Positions 53,711 to 63,547 are shown, numbered from the stretch's first letter. The stretch is DNA of 64,000 bases from Bacteroidota bacterium (GCA_023429135.1 JAEYWD010000106.1:40652-104651); one strand, 5' to 3'. The notes: generated by a model not told the origin, from the letters alone. Numbers and translations are program-made.

Positions 53711-54805
53711 ATGATGAAAGAAAAAGGCAACATTGATGACCTCATCCGAAAATTTAAAGAAGGTAATATCTCTTTTGAGGAATTTTCTTTATTGAGCAGC
53801 TATTTTAAAGAAAATGAACCAAAAGGAGAAATGCTCCTTTTTTTTGAACAGATATGGACCGAAGCCCAGAGAAATGATTATGGTGTAGCTGACAATTCGA
53901 AACTGGAAAAAATAAAAAGAAAGATCAGAAATGAAAATAATAAACCCTCGCAACCAAATCTCTTTTTGCGAATAGTAAGGTATGCTGCTATTTTATTTAT
54001 CGGATTTGGAATTTCATATTTTTTCTTTAGCCAGGGAAAAAATGTTCCTCAGCAATACATAAGCTCCTATCAGCAAATATCTGTACCTTATGGATCGAAA
54101 AGCACTGTAATACTCCCCGATGGTTCAACGGTGATTCTAAACTCGGGCTCTAAACTAAAATACCCAAACAATTTCGGGAACGATTCCAGAATGGTTACAC
54201 TAGAAGGAGAAGGCTATTTTGATGTAAAAAAAGATAAAAAGAAACCTTTTTTTGTGAATGTATCGGGTATAAAGGTTAAAGTTCTGGGAACAACATTCAA
54301 TGTTAAGGCCTACCCGGAAGAGGAAAGTATTGAAACATCCCTTATCACAGGATCTATTGAAATTTACAAAGATGACAATTCAGATGAAAAGACACCCTTG
54401 GTTGTTTTAAAACCCAATCAGCGTGCAATTCTCGAAAAATCTTCAAAATCAATACTTCAAGTTAATAATAAAAAACAGGATGAGCAGGGAAAGATATTTG
54501 AACCTGTTAAACCAGCATTAAAGGAAACCATTTCAGTTAAGACCGGAGCAGAAACTATTGCTTCGGTTGCCTGGAAAGACAATAAGCTAATTTTCAACAA
54601 TGAACTTTTCAGCGATATAGTTACCAGAATAGAGCGTTGGTATGGTGTTGAAATTATTGTGGATAATTACCGGGAACTTGAGGAAACCAGGCTATCAGGA
54701 AAATTTGACAAAGAAACCGTAGAGCAAGCCATTGAAGCTTTGAGATATGCAACTCCTTTCAAATTCAAAATAGAAAAGAATATCATCACCATAACAAAAA
54801 AATAA
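53711..54805 (+). CDS. FecR-type transmembrane anti-sigma factor
   Basis: 364 aa. The cytoplasmic N-terminus (1-85, DLIRKFKEGNISFEEFSLLSS) binds sigma; one membrane segment (about 88-108, YAAILFIGFGISYFFF); the periplasmic FecR domain (about 125-230, SVPYGSKSTVILPDGSTVIL, LEGEGYFDVKKDKKKPF, VKVLGTTFNVKAY) and a C-terminal STN-like DUF4974 domain (about 295-364, NNELFSDIVTRIERWYGVEI). It transmits the SusC signal to the sigma factor. It lies between sigma and susC in the standard order. Confidence 0.95.
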   Translation: MMKEKGNIDDLIRKFKEGNISFEEFSLLSSYFKENEPKGEMLLFFEQIWTEAQRNDYGVADNSKLEKIKRKIRNENNKPSQPNLFLRIVRYAAILFIGFGISYFFFSQGKNVPQQYISSYQQISVPYGSKSTVILPDGSTVILNSGSKLKYPNNFGNDSRMVTLEGEGYFDVKKDKKKPFFVNVSGIKVKVLGTTFNVKAYPEEESIETSLITGSIEIYKDDNSDEKTPLVVLKPNQRAILEKSSKSILQVNNKKQDEQGKIFEPVKPALKETISVKTGAETIASVAWKDNKLIFNNELFSDIVTRIERWYGVEIIVDNYRELEETRLSGKFDKETVEQAIEALRYATPFKFKIEKNIITITKK

Positions 54806-54850
54806 TTGCCTATGAAACAAAACTAACAGCTAAACTACCCTTAAAAAAGA

Positions 54851-54881
54851 AAGCGAAAAATGGTGCGAGCATTTTCCGCTT
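54851..54881 (+). promoter_or_regulatory. Leader hairpin before susC
   Basis: AAGCGAAAAATG (54851-54862) pairs with CATTTTCCGCTT (54870-54881) with one mismatch and a 7-base loop. It lies between fecR and susC, where the sigma-dependent promoter or an attenuator would be expected. There is no T run after it. Confidence 0.5.
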
Positions 54882-54931
54882 AAATTAAATTATTGTCTAA
54901 CAGAATTAAACAAATTTAACATGTCAAATTT

Positions 54932-57900
54932 ATGAAAAAAGTTCATAACTCTTTGTCAGGTATAAAGTCTTTTTGCCTGAAAAAACTCCTACTAACTATG
55001 AAAATGTTTATCATAATTTTTGTCAACCTTATTCAAATTCATGCGATTACATATTCGCAGAATGAAAGGTTGAACCTGAACCTGAGCAGCGCTTCCTTAA
55101 AAGAAATGCTTTCGGAAATTGAAAAGCAGACGAACTACAAATTTTTATATCGGGATGATGTTCTTGGTGATACACGCATCACGATCAGCGCTCATAACTC
55201 TACTATTTCTGAGATTTTAAATGAGGTACTGTCAAATTCGAAGAACACATTTAAAATTTTTGAGAATAATCTGGTAGTTATAACACCTATTGAGTTTCTT
55301 CAAACAAGGTCAATAACCGGGAAAGTAACTGACAAAACAACAGGAGAACCTCTGGTAGGAGTAAATATTGTAATCAGCGGCACAACCAGCGGAGCTGTTA
55401 CCGACATTAATGGCAATTATACCATTACAGTTCCAAGTAACGATGCTGTTCTTGAATTTTCGTTTATTGGGTATCTTAACGAAAAAGTAACTGTTTCGGA
55501 CAAGGCAGTTATTGATATCTCACTAATCCCTGATATAAAAAATCTTGAAGAAATTGTTGTTGTTGGCTACGGAACCCAGTCAAAACGGAATGTAACCAAT
55601 GCCATAAGCAGTGTAAATTCTAAAGCTCTGGTGCGGGCAACTTCAACCACCGTTTCGAGTGCGCTGGCAGGAAAGGTCCAAGGGGTTACTTCGCGTGCCA
55701 TGGACGCCAGACCTGGCCGTGGAATTCAGATCGAAATCCGCAATATGGCAGCTCCATTATATGTGATTGATGGCGTGCCTTATGGAGGAACTTCGGGCGA
55801 ACAATGGGTTAAAACATCGAATGTTTCGGGTGCCGATGTTTTTAACAGTATAAGCCTTGATGATATCGAAAGTATCTCAATCCTGAAAGATGCTTCTGCA
55901 GCAATTTACGGCATGGCCGCTTCAAACGGTGTAGTATTGGTAACCACCAAAAAGGGTAATAAAGGTGAAAAAGTGAGCATCAATGTGAATGGTTATTACG
56001 GCTGGCAAAATCTCACCCGTTTCCCCAAGCTTGCAAATGCAGGCCAATACATGCGTGGCTTAGTTGAATCAGCACAAAACCTAGGCACCGATCCAAATAT
56101 TATTTGCACAAAAGAGGACCTGGCAAAATGGGAAGCCGGAACAGAACCCGGTTACAAGAGCTATGATTACTATGATATTGTAATGACTCCCAACGTACCT
56201 CAATACTATGTAAATGCTAATGCTTCAGGGGGTACTGAAAAATCGAATTATTATTTTTCGGTTTCGAATACAAGACAGGACGCTACCATAAAAGAATATT
56301 TCTATAAGCGTACCAATATTCAGGCAAATCTCGAAAGCAAAGTAGCCCAGGGATTGACTTTCGGTACCCAAATCAGCGGAAAAATTGAAAACACCTTTAA
56401 TGTTGGCGTTCCCGGAGGTGATGACTATTTTAATCCTATGTTAACCATGTTTGCCATGTGGCCTACTGAAAGCCCTTATGCCAACGATAATCCCAAATAT
56501 GTAAATCAAACCCACAATGTAAATGTTAATCCAGCCACTTACAAAAAGGACGTAGCCGGATGGACCGATTTCAAAAGATGGAATATTAACGCCAATGTAT
56601 ACGCCAAATACGAATTCAAATTCGGACTCTCGGCTAAGGCTACCTATTCGTATAACTATACACGCGACGATTTTGATGGATTTGAATATACCTACCAGGC
56701 TTATAAATACAACAAAGAAACAGGCATTTACGACACCCAGCCTAGTTACGGGAACCAAAATCCCTGGAGGTACCGTACAGGTCGGGATGTTATTTCCCGG
56801 TATATGCAGTACCAGTTGAATTATAACAAAAACTTCGGAAGTCACAACGTCTCGATCCTTGCTGCATTTGAAAAATCGGACTACGACAACAGATACCTTG
56901 TTATACATACGGTTCCTTCAAACAACTCCATCCAAAAGCTGGCTTTTTCGGAACAGGATGAACTGGGGGATAACTGGTCGTATGAAGCCAGAGCCGGTTA
57001 CATTGGAAAACTGAACTACGACTTCAAAGGGAAATACCTCATGGAATTAATTGGCCGTTACGATGGTTCCTACCTCTACACCAGAAGCGGTAGGTGGGGC
57101 TTCTTCCCTGCTGCTTCATTGGGATGGCGCATCTCCGACGAATCTTTTTTCGAAGGTTTAAAAAATGTAGTTAACGATTTGAAATTCCGTGCTTCTTATG
57201 GTCAAACCGGCAGCGAAAGTGGTGTTAGCATGTTTGGTTATTTACCGGGCTATAATTATAACAACGGTAGCGCAATTCTCAATGGCAATTATGTAATCGG
57301 CATCCGTCCACGGGGACTCCCAATTACAAACCTGTCCTGGGTAACCAATACCACTACCGATTTGGGACTAGACATTGCATTTCTTAACAGCAAATTAACA
57401 GCAACTTTTGATGTTTTTAAAAAGAAAATCTCCGGAATCCCAGCCGGACGTTACGACGTTACTGTTCCTAACGAAGTTGGTTACTCTCTCCCCAACGAAA
57501 ACCTAAATACTCATGCCTATTATGGCGCCGAAGGTATTATTACCTATAGCAACAATTTAGGGGAACTAAACTATTCGTTTAGCGCCAATGCTACTTACTC
57601 ACGCCGAAAAGTTATTGAAACCTACAAACCCCGTTTTGGAAATTCGTGGGATGAATACCGCAACACCACGGACACGAATGGTGAAGACCGCTGGGTAGGC
57701 ATATTCTGGGGATATCAAATGATTGGCCGATTCAAAGACATGGAAGAAATTAAAAACCACCCGGTTAATATCGACGGAAAGAACAACAGTACTATGTTGC
57801 CTGGCGATTTCATCTACAAGGACGTTAACAACGACGGCATTATCAATGGCATGGACCAACGTCCCATTGGCTATGGAGAAGGATGGCCTCCGTATATGTC

Positions 57901-58396
57901 GTACGGTTTTAATATGTCGTTCGATTGGAAAGGCCTAAACCTGAATCTGGACTTCTCGGGAGGTACCATGCAATCGTGGGTACAGGATTACGAGCTTAAG
58001 AACCCTTTCCATGCAAACGGCTCATCGCCCGCTTACCTCCTTACCGACAGATGGCATCGCGAAGATCCTTATGACCCAAGCAGCAAATGGATTGAAGGAT
58101 ATTACCCTGCTGTGCGGAAAGGTGGAGCAAGTCATTCCAATTACTGGATGAGCGATTTCTGGGTACACAATGTGCGCTATCTCAGGTTAAAAAATCTTGA
58201 ACTTGGATATGTAATTCCCCAGAAAATCGTGTCAAAAATTGGAGTTTCTAAAATCCGTTGCTATGTAAATGCTTCTAACCTCTTTTCGTGGGATAATGTT
58301 AAGAAGTACGAAATTGACCCGGAAATATCTGCCAGAGCAGCAGTTGTTTACCCATCCCAGAGATTAATAATATTAGGGGCAAATGTTTCTTTTTAA
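54932..58396 (+). CDS. SusC/RagA-family TonB-dependent transducer
   Basis: 1154 aa. Signal (about 20-43), STN domain (about 48-120, LNLNLSSASLKEMLSEIE) that contacts FecR, CarboxypepD_reg-like domain (about 127-205, TGKVTDKTTGEPLVGVNIV), plug (about 210-330, EIVVVGYGTQSKRNVTNAIS; SISILKDASAAIYGMAASNG), then a beta barrel with its final strand ILGANVSF ending in phenylalanine. It imports oligosaccharides across the outer membrane with SusD as the lid. The STN domain marks it as a transducer for the upstream sigma/anti-sigma pair. Followed by susD after 11 bases. Confidence 0.97.
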   Translation: MKKVHNSLSGIKSFCLKKLLLTMKMFIIIFVNLIQIHAITYSQNERLNLNLSSASLKEMLSEIEKQTNYKFLYRDDVLGDTRITISAHNSTISEILNEVLSNSKNTFKIFENNLVVITPIEFLQTRSITGKVTDKTTGEPLVGVNIVISGTTSGAVTDINGNYTITVPSNDAVLEFSFIGYLNEKVTVSDKAVIDISLIPDIKNLEEIVVVGYGTQSKRNVTNAISSVNSKALVRATSTTVSSALAGKVQGVTSRAMDARPGRGIQIEIRNMAAPLYVIDGVPYGGTSGEQWVKTSNVSGADVFNSISLDDIESISILKDASAAIYGMAASNGVVLVTTKKGNKGEKVSINVNGYYGWQNLTRFPKLANAGQYMRGLVESAQNLGTDPNIICTKEDLAKWEAGTEPGYKSYDYYDIVMTPNVPQYYVNANASGGTEKSNYYFSVSNTRQDATIKEYFYKRTNIQANLESKVAQGLTFGTQISGKIENTFNVGVPGGDDYFNPMLTMFAMWPTESPYANDNPKYVNQTHNVNVNPATYKKDVAGWTDFKRWNINANVYAKYEFKFGLSAKATYSYNYTRDDFDGFEYTYQAYKYNKETGIYDTQPSYGNQNPWRYRTGRDVISRYMQYQLNYNKNFGSHNVSILAAFEKSDYDNRYLVIHTVPSNNSIQKLAFSEQDELGDNWSYEARAGYIGKLNYDFKGKYLMELIGRYDGSYLYTRSGRWGFFPAASLGWRISDESFFEGLKNVVNDLKFRASYGQTGSESGVSMFGYLPGYNYNNGSAILNGNYVIGIRPRGLPITNLSWVTNTTTDLGLDIAFLNSKLTATFDVFKKKISGIPAGRYDVTVPNEVGYSLPNENLNTHAYYGAEGIITYSNNLGELNYSFSANATYSRRKVIETYKPRFGNSWDEYRNTTDTNGEDRWVGIFWGYQMIGRFKDMEEIKNHPVNIDGKNNSTMLPGDFIYKDVNNDGIINGMDQRPIGYGEGWPPYMSYGFNMSFDWKGLNLNLDFSGGTMQSWVQDYELKNPFHANGSSPAYLLTDRWHREDPYDPSSKWIEGYYPAVRKGGASHSNYWMSDFWVHNVRYLRLKNLELGYVIPQKIVSKIGVSKIRCYVNASNLFSWDNVKKYEIDPEISARAAVVYPSQRLIILGANVSF

Positions 58397-58407
58397 ACCG
58401 TAGAACT

Positions 58408-60252
58408 ATGAAAAATATTATTTTAAAGATATCAATATATGCTATGCTCTTGGTTGCAGTAAGTTGTGCTGATGATGCATGGTTCGAGAAAACGCCAAAG
58501 GATATCATTACAGAAGATCAGGTATGGAATGATTCCAAACAGATTATTTCACTAATGGCAAACTATTACGACCGGCTCCCTTCTTTTGCTGGCGTTTTTA
58601 ATACCCAGGCCATGACCGATTTGGATGATGGTATGTGGGCCGGACATTTCGACCAGAATGGCCATAACAACATTACGGCATATAACGCTGATTTTGGCAG
58701 ATACTGGGATTACACCCTTATTCGCGATATTAATCTTGCCCTTGAAAACCTGGAGAAATACGGCACAAAACTTACTGCTGACGAAAAGATTCAATTCTCG
58801 AGCGAGTTTAGGTTTATGCGTGCCTTTGTTTATTTTGAACTTGTAAAAAGAATGGGCGGCGTTCCCCTGGTTACCACCCAGTTGATTTACGACTATAGCG
58901 GCGACCCCAGTCCTTTGCAACTCCCCCGTTCGAAAGAAGAAGAAATTTACGACTTTATTGCTTCGGAACTTGATGCTGTAATGGCTACACTGGGTAACGA
59001 CGGTAGTAAAACAAGAGCCAACAAGTTTATTGCTCTTGCCCTGAAAAGCCGCGCCATGTTATATGCTGCTTCGTTGGCAAAATACAACAATCTGATGCCC
59101 GAACCCATTACTCTTCCTGGAGGAGAAGTAGGAATTCCATCTTCAAGGGCTACCGAATACTACCAAAAGTCGCTCGAAGCTTCAAAACAGATCCTGGCAA
59201 ACCCGGCATATAGTCTTTACACAGAAAATCCCGACAAGGGCAAAAATTATTATGATATGTTTGTTTCGAAAACAAAGAATCCTGAAATGATTTTTGTAAA
59301 GGACTTTTCTGCCTCAAAAGGTAAAAAGCATGGTTTTGCTTACGACAACATTGTGCGCGCTGCCCGTGAGGACAACCTTTCTTCCTCCAATATTTCACCT
59401 TCGTTAAACCTGGTTGAAGCTTTCGAATACCTGGATGGCACACCGGGTAAACTTAAAGATAAAGATGGCTCGGGCAATTTCATTGTTTACGATAAGCTAT
59501 CGGATATTTTTGCCAATAAGGATGCCCGTTTATATGGTTCCATTGTTTATCCGGGAACTACTTTCCGGGGTTTGGATGTTCAGATACAAGCCGGCGTAGC
59601 TTTATGGAATAATGGCACTTATACACTCCGCGAAAGCGAAAACCTGGCCTCAACATATACTGATGGCGGTGTATTTACCGGAGCCAGCGGCCCGCAGAGA
59701 AATGTGGCCGAAGTTAGCACCACCGGATTCTATTTACGCAAGCTGGTTAGCGAAACGTCTATGGCAAGTACCCGTGGGGTAGGTTCTGAAAACTGGTGGC
59801 CATGGTTCCGCCTGGGCGAAATTTATCTTAACGCAGCCGAAGCAGCATTTGAGCTGGGGTTACCTGAAGCACCCGGTTACATTAACACCCTCAGGGAAAA
59901 GCATGGCGGGTTTCCTGCAAACAGCCTCGCAACACTTACGATGGAAATTATCCGGAATGAGCGGCACATAGAACTTGCTTTTGAAGATCACCGGTTCTAT
60001 GATCTGAAAAGGTGGCGTATTGCTCACGAAGTATGGAACGGTTCCAGTACCAACCCTTCGGCAGTAATCCAGGCACTGTATCCCTACAGAATCGTTGGAG
60101 GACCTGACAATGGGAAATATATCTTCAACAGGTTAAGTCCATCACCCCGGTTTTTGGCGCCACGATTTTTCCAGTTGAGAAATTACTATTCTTCAATTGA
60201 CCAGGCAGTAATTAATAATAACCCGAAAATTGTTAAGAACCCATTCCATTAA
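58408..60252 (+). CDS. SusD/RagB-family glycan-binding lipoprotein
   Basis: 614 aa. Lipobox at MLLVAVSC (cysteine at about 20). The TPR-containing SusD fold follows: NDSKQIISLMANYYDRLP at the start, FMRAFVYFELVKRMGGVPLV, KSRAMLYAASLAKYNN, and the C-terminal RLGEIYLNAAEAAFELG with IRNERHIELAFEDHRFYDLKRW, all family hallmarks. It sits on the cell surface and captures sugars for SusC. Ligand specificity cannot be read, but gene context suggests arabinose-rich glycans. Confidence 0.97.
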   Translation: MKNIILKISIYAMLLVAVSCADDAWFEKTPKDIITEDQVWNDSKQIISLMANYYDRLPSFAGVFNTQAMTDLDDGMWAGHFDQNGHNNITAYNADFGRYWDYTLIRDINLALENLEKYGTKLTADEKIQFSSEFRFMRAFVYFELVKRMGGVPLVTTQLIYDYSGDPSPLQLPRSKEEEIYDFIASELDAVMATLGNDGSKTRANKFIALALKSRAMLYAASLAKYNNLMPEPITLPGGEVGIPSSRATEYYQKSLEASKQILANPAYSLYTENPDKGKNYYDMFVSKTKNPEMIFVKDFSASKGKKHGFAYDNIVRAAREDNLSSSNISPSLNLVEAFEYLDGTPGKLKDKDGSGNFIVYDKLSDIFANKDARLYGSIVYPGTTFRGLDVQIQAGVALWNNGTYTLRESENLASTYTDGGVFTGASGPQRNVAEVSTTGFYLRKLVSETSMASTRGVGSENWWPWFRLGEIYLNAAEAAFELGLPEAPGYINTLREKHGGFPANSLATLTMEIIRNERHIELAFEDHRFYDLKRWRIAHEVWNGSSTNPSAVIQALYPYRIVGGPDNGKYIFNRLSPSPRFLAPRFFQLRNYYSSIDQAVINNNPKIVKNPFH

Positions 60253-60264
60253 AATTTTGAAAAT

Positions 60265-60936
60265 ATGAAATACTCAATTATAATTTTAGCTCTGTTCACA
60301 TCATTTCTCCTGTTAGGATGCGAGTACGATAATGTTGATGAACCTAAATCGGAGTTATCCGGGAAAATAATTTATAATGGTGAAGCCATTGGGGTCCGTT
60401 CAGGCGGAACACAACTGGAATTGTGGCAGTATGGTTATCCTTTGCGCTCGAAGGTAAGTATCTACATTAACTGGGATGGCACCTACAGTGCAAAAGTTTT
60501 TGATGGCGAATACAAAATTGTTCGTTTGAAAGGGGCTCCCTGGGAAACTCCAACTGATACTATTTCTGTAACTGTAAAAGGCAAAACTGTGCAGGATATA
60601 CAGGTTACTCCCTTTTTTATTGCGTCGGGGATTAATATCCAGAAAGAGACAAATAACATTGTTGCCAGATTTACTGTTCAAAAAGTCAGCACTACGGCAA
60701 ATCTCGAATCGGTAACTTTATATCTGTATAAATCCATTATTACGGACCAGAATTATAAAGATGCGGAAGCGACCAAAGCCGCCTCGGCTGTAACATTGGG
60801 CCAGGAGATTTCCTTAACTGCAGCAATACCGGCCAGCCTGTCAACTGCCGACTACCTTTATGCGAGGATTGCAGTAAAAACATCCGGCGTTGCAGAACGG
60901 TACTATTCAGCTCCACAAAAAATTCAACTGAAATAA
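60265..60936 (+). CDS. DUF3823 lipoprotein of the PUL
   Basis: 223 aa. Lipobox FLLLGC at about 19. SGKIIYNGEAIGVRSGGTQLELWQYG and WDGTYSAKVFDGEYKIVRL match DUF3823, a two-domain beta protein found after susD in arabinose- and host-glycan-type loci; it is thought to help bind glycan at the surface. It ends at a terminator, closing the five-gene sigma-to-DUF3823 unit. A 15-bp sequence at its stop is tandemly duplicated just downstream (60920-60934 and 60936-60950). Confidence 0.9.
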   Translation: MKYSIIILALFTSFLLLGCEYDNVDEPKSELSGKIIYNGEAIGVRSGGTQLELWQYGYPLRSKVSIYINWDGTYSAKVFDGEYKIVRLKGAPWETPTDTISVTVKGKTVQDIQVTPFFIASGINIQKETNNIVARFTVQKVSTTANLESVTLYLYKSIITDQNYKDAEATKAASAVTLGQEISLTAAIPASLSTADYLYARIAVKTSGVAERYYSAPQKIQLK

Positions 60937-60958
60937 AATTCAACTGAAATTATAAAAT

Positions 60959-60992
60959 AATCAGGAGGTTTATCATGCAAAACCTCCTGATT
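60959..60992 (+). terminator. Terminator closing the SusCD operon
   Basis: A perfect 13-bp stem (AATCAGGAGGTTT at 60959-60971 with its complement at 60980-60992) and an 8-base loop, then TTTTC. It separates the SusCD operon from the GH51-like gene. Confidence 0.88.
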
Positions 60993-61061
60993 TTCTAAAT
61001 TACAACCCATTTATAACTTAACTCACCGGTGTTCGATGCTATTAACTTTACTAAACAACAT

Positions 61062-61210
61062 ATAATAAGGTTCAAAGCCCTGCTTTACTTATCTACTAAG
61101 GTCAGCGGAAGTAAAAATAAGGTTCTTTTTTAGAAAACCTTATTTCTATTTGTATTTCAACCTTAGTACAAAAGGTACAACAACTATTCAACCTTATTAA
61201 CCTTATTTTT
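61062..61210. repeat. AATAAGGTT palindromic repeat, copy 2
   Basis: The same layout as the copy at 34561: left arms AATAAGGTTCAAAG and ACTAAGGT, a central hairpin AAAATAAGGTT / AACCTTATTT (61112-61146), then CAACCTTAGTAC, CAACCTTATT and AACCTTATTTTT. Shared non-arm segments such as CCTTAnTACAAAA show common descent, not only shared arms. It sits between the SusCD terminator and the GH51-like gene, whose promoter must lie in or just after it. The rest of the 346-bp gap shows no gene. Confidence 0.85.
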
Positions 61211-61282
61211 AATTATCTAAGTTCGAACTCACATTCATTATGTATTACAACTGAAAAATTATACCATTAAATCAATTTTCCC

Positions 61283-63547
61283 ATGAAAAAACTTATCCTA
61301 ACCTGTTTGGCAGCGAGTAGCTCTTTATGGCTTTCCGGGCAAACGAAAGACAGCAATATTGTTCAGATTCAGGTTAACGCCACAAAACAAATTGCTTCGG
61401 TAACAAAATACTTTAACGGTACCAATATCGAAGACCTCAACAACCAAACAAATGGAGGTATCTTCAGTCAGTTGATACATGGCGAGGCATTCGAGGAAAA
61501 TATTGATATCGATTTACTGAACCTCCCGGTAAGCGATTATGTAAAAGTTTATGTAGTTTTAGATGAAATGAAGCAACCGCATCTGCTTTCGGTTGCAAAC
61601 AGCTATACCCGCGTGAACTGGAATAACCTGGGCGAAAAATATGACTTCAATTCAAAAGATATTTACAATTCCATTGACCAGGCCATTCAACCCCGTCGTA
61701 ATTTTAACGGTGAAGTTGCACCCCCCTTTCGACCTTTAGTTATTGGTAACTTTAGGTTCTACGGACGGTTTGTTCCATACGACAGTATACCAGAGAACAT
61801 CCGCACCGGACTCGTAAAACGGATTAACGGAAACGAGCAGATAAGCAGATACTGGACCAAAATAATCTCCGGGAATGTTAGTTACCAGTTTGAACTAAAA
61901 CGCGGAGAGGCGTACATGGGACGTCAGAACCAGGTAATTCGTTTTCAGGAAGGTAATGGCGAATGTGGTATTTACAATTCCGGTTTAAACAAGCAGGGAA
62001 TCAATCTTGTGGCCGGCAAACCTTATGAAGGTGTTTTGCGCGTTAAATCTAAAAATCCGGCTACAGTTTTTCTATCGCTAAGAGATGAAAACGGAAAAGT
62101 TCTGGGAGAAAAGTCTTACCCTTTAAAAGGCGATGGCTCTTACGAAAAGGTCCCATTCGAACTAACCCCCTCCTTTGGAACTTCCAAAGGCAGTTTTGGC
62201 ATAAGTCTTAAAAATCGTGGTGAAATAGAATTAGGTTACGCATTTCTGCAACCAGGCCCCTGGGGACGTGTAAATGGATATCCTGTTCGCAAAGAATTTG
62301 TAGATGCTCTCGTAAAGCAGGGAATTAAAGCGATACGTTACAACGGATCCATGGTTGATGTTGGGGCGGATACTTACAATTACCGTTGGAAAAAAATGAT
62401 TGGACCGGTTGACGAACGTCGCGTTTGTTTCCGCAGTGGCTTCAATCCTTATGCTACCCATAGCTTTGGCGTAGTTGAACTGGTTCAGTTTGCCGAAACC
62501 ATTGGGGCCAGAGCTATGGTGGGACTGAGTATGGACGAAACTTATGAAGACATCCGCGACTTTGTGGAGTATATGAATGGCCCTGTGACCTCGAAATGGG
62601 GTAAACTCAGAGCTGATCATGGTCACCCGGCGCCATACAATCTAAAATATATCGAGGTGGATAACGAACGACCCATGACCCGTGGATATGTGGAATGTAT
62701 GAAAAAATTTGCACTTGCCGCCTGGGAAGTCGATCCCGAAATGCACATAATGGCGTCGCTCAACATTGGAACTAATCCGCAGAGTTACGCAAGAGGAAGT
62801 GCTCAGTATAAACTGGCTTCCGAAATGTTCGGGTGGTTTATAGCTCAGGGTAAAGCCAACAGAATGGTGTGGGACCCTCATTACAGCGGAGCTGTTAATT
62901 TCAGCGATCATAAGGGATTTACACACGAAATGGGTATCGACATGCAGGATGAACTTGCCAAAGATTATCCCGGTTACAAACTTACGCTTTGTCCTATGGA
63001 AGAAAATGGCAGCCGTTGCGACTGGGACCGCGGTTTAGCGCATGCGCATAACTGGAATACGCTTCAGCGTTATGGCGATCGTTTCTCAACCCTTGGAACC
63101 GCCAATACTTTCCAGCCTCACGGACAGCATTACATGTGGGATCAGGGACGCATTCACTACACTTCCAACGAAATGTGGTTCCAGCCATCGGCCATAATCG
63201 ACGAGAAAATGTCGTCCGACTGGCTCCCGAATGTTGTTGAAGCTACAAGCAGTGTTGATAGTCTGCTCGATGTAACCGCAAAAACCAACAAAACAAACGA
63301 CTCTATAGCAATATATGTTGTAAACCTCTCCGACAAACCCCAGCATGCAGTTTTAAATGTTGCCGGGATAAAATCCGGGGCAAAAGCAAGCACCTGGACT
63401 TTGGGCGATTGCGAGCTTACAGCATTAAACACCGTTGACAATAAAACAAGAGTTTCTCCCAAAATTGCAACTATTCCTTTTGCAAAAAAGAATGCAGCGT
63501 ATACATTCCCTAAATACTCGTATACAATCATTACGCTTAAACGGTAG
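61283..63547 (+). CDS. GH51-like alpha-L-arabinofuranosidase
   Basis: 754 aa with a signal peptide (LILTCLAASSSLWLSGQ). An N-terminal part opens TKYFNGTNIEDLNNQ as in GH51, with a beta-sandwich insert of the CBM4/9 kind (about 150-320: EGNGECGIYNSGLNKQGINL, GVLRVKSKNPATVFLSL). The clan GH-A barrel follows (about 345-650): YNGSMVDVGADTYNYRWK, acid/base glutamate in LKYIEVDNE, and candidate nucleophile in LCPMEENGS. The C-terminal beta domain closes it. It would remove L-arabinofuranose side chains. The motifs around both glutamates deviate from the usual GNE and SEY forms, so another clan-A family is possible. Confidence 0.83.
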   Translation: MKKLILTCLAASSSLWLSGQTKDSNIVQIQVNATKQIASVTKYFNGTNIEDLNNQTNGGIFSQLIHGEAFEENIDIDLLNLPVSDYVKVYVVLDEMKQPHLLSVANSYTRVNWNNLGEKYDFNSKDIYNSIDQAIQPRRNFNGEVAPPFRPLVIGNFRFYGRFVPYDSIPENIRTGLVKRINGNEQISRYWTKIISGNVSYQFELKRGEAYMGRQNQVIRFQEGNGECGIYNSGLNKQGINLVAGKPYEGVLRVKSKNPATVFLSLRDENGKVLGEKSYPLKGDGSYEKVPFELTPSFGTSKGSFGISLKNRGEIELGYAFLQPGPWGRVNGYPVRKEFVDALVKQGIKAIRYNGSMVDVGADTYNYRWKKMIGPVDERRVCFRSGFNPYATHSFGVVELVQFAETIGARAMVGLSMDETYEDIRDFVEYMNGPVTSKWGKLRADHGHPAPYNLKYIEVDNERPMTRGYVECMKKFALAAWEVDPEMHIMASLNIGTNPQSYARGSAQYKLASEMFGWFIAQGKANRMVWDPHYSGAVNFSDHKGFTHEMGIDMQDELAKDYPGYKLTLCPMEENGSRCDWDRGLAHAHNWNTLQRYGDRFSTLGTANTFQPHGQHYMWDQGRIHYTSNEMWFQPSAIIDEKMSSDWLPNVVEATSSVDSLLDVTAKTNKTNDSIAIYVVNLSDKPQHAVLNVAGIKSGAKASTWTLGDCELTALNTVDNKTRVSPKIATIPFAKKNAAYTFPKYSYTIITLKR

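Noticed and set aside
56441..56908. 155-codon frame antisense to susC
   Set aside because: Mirror of the strongly conserved SusC frame; Val/Ile-rich low-complexity product with no family.
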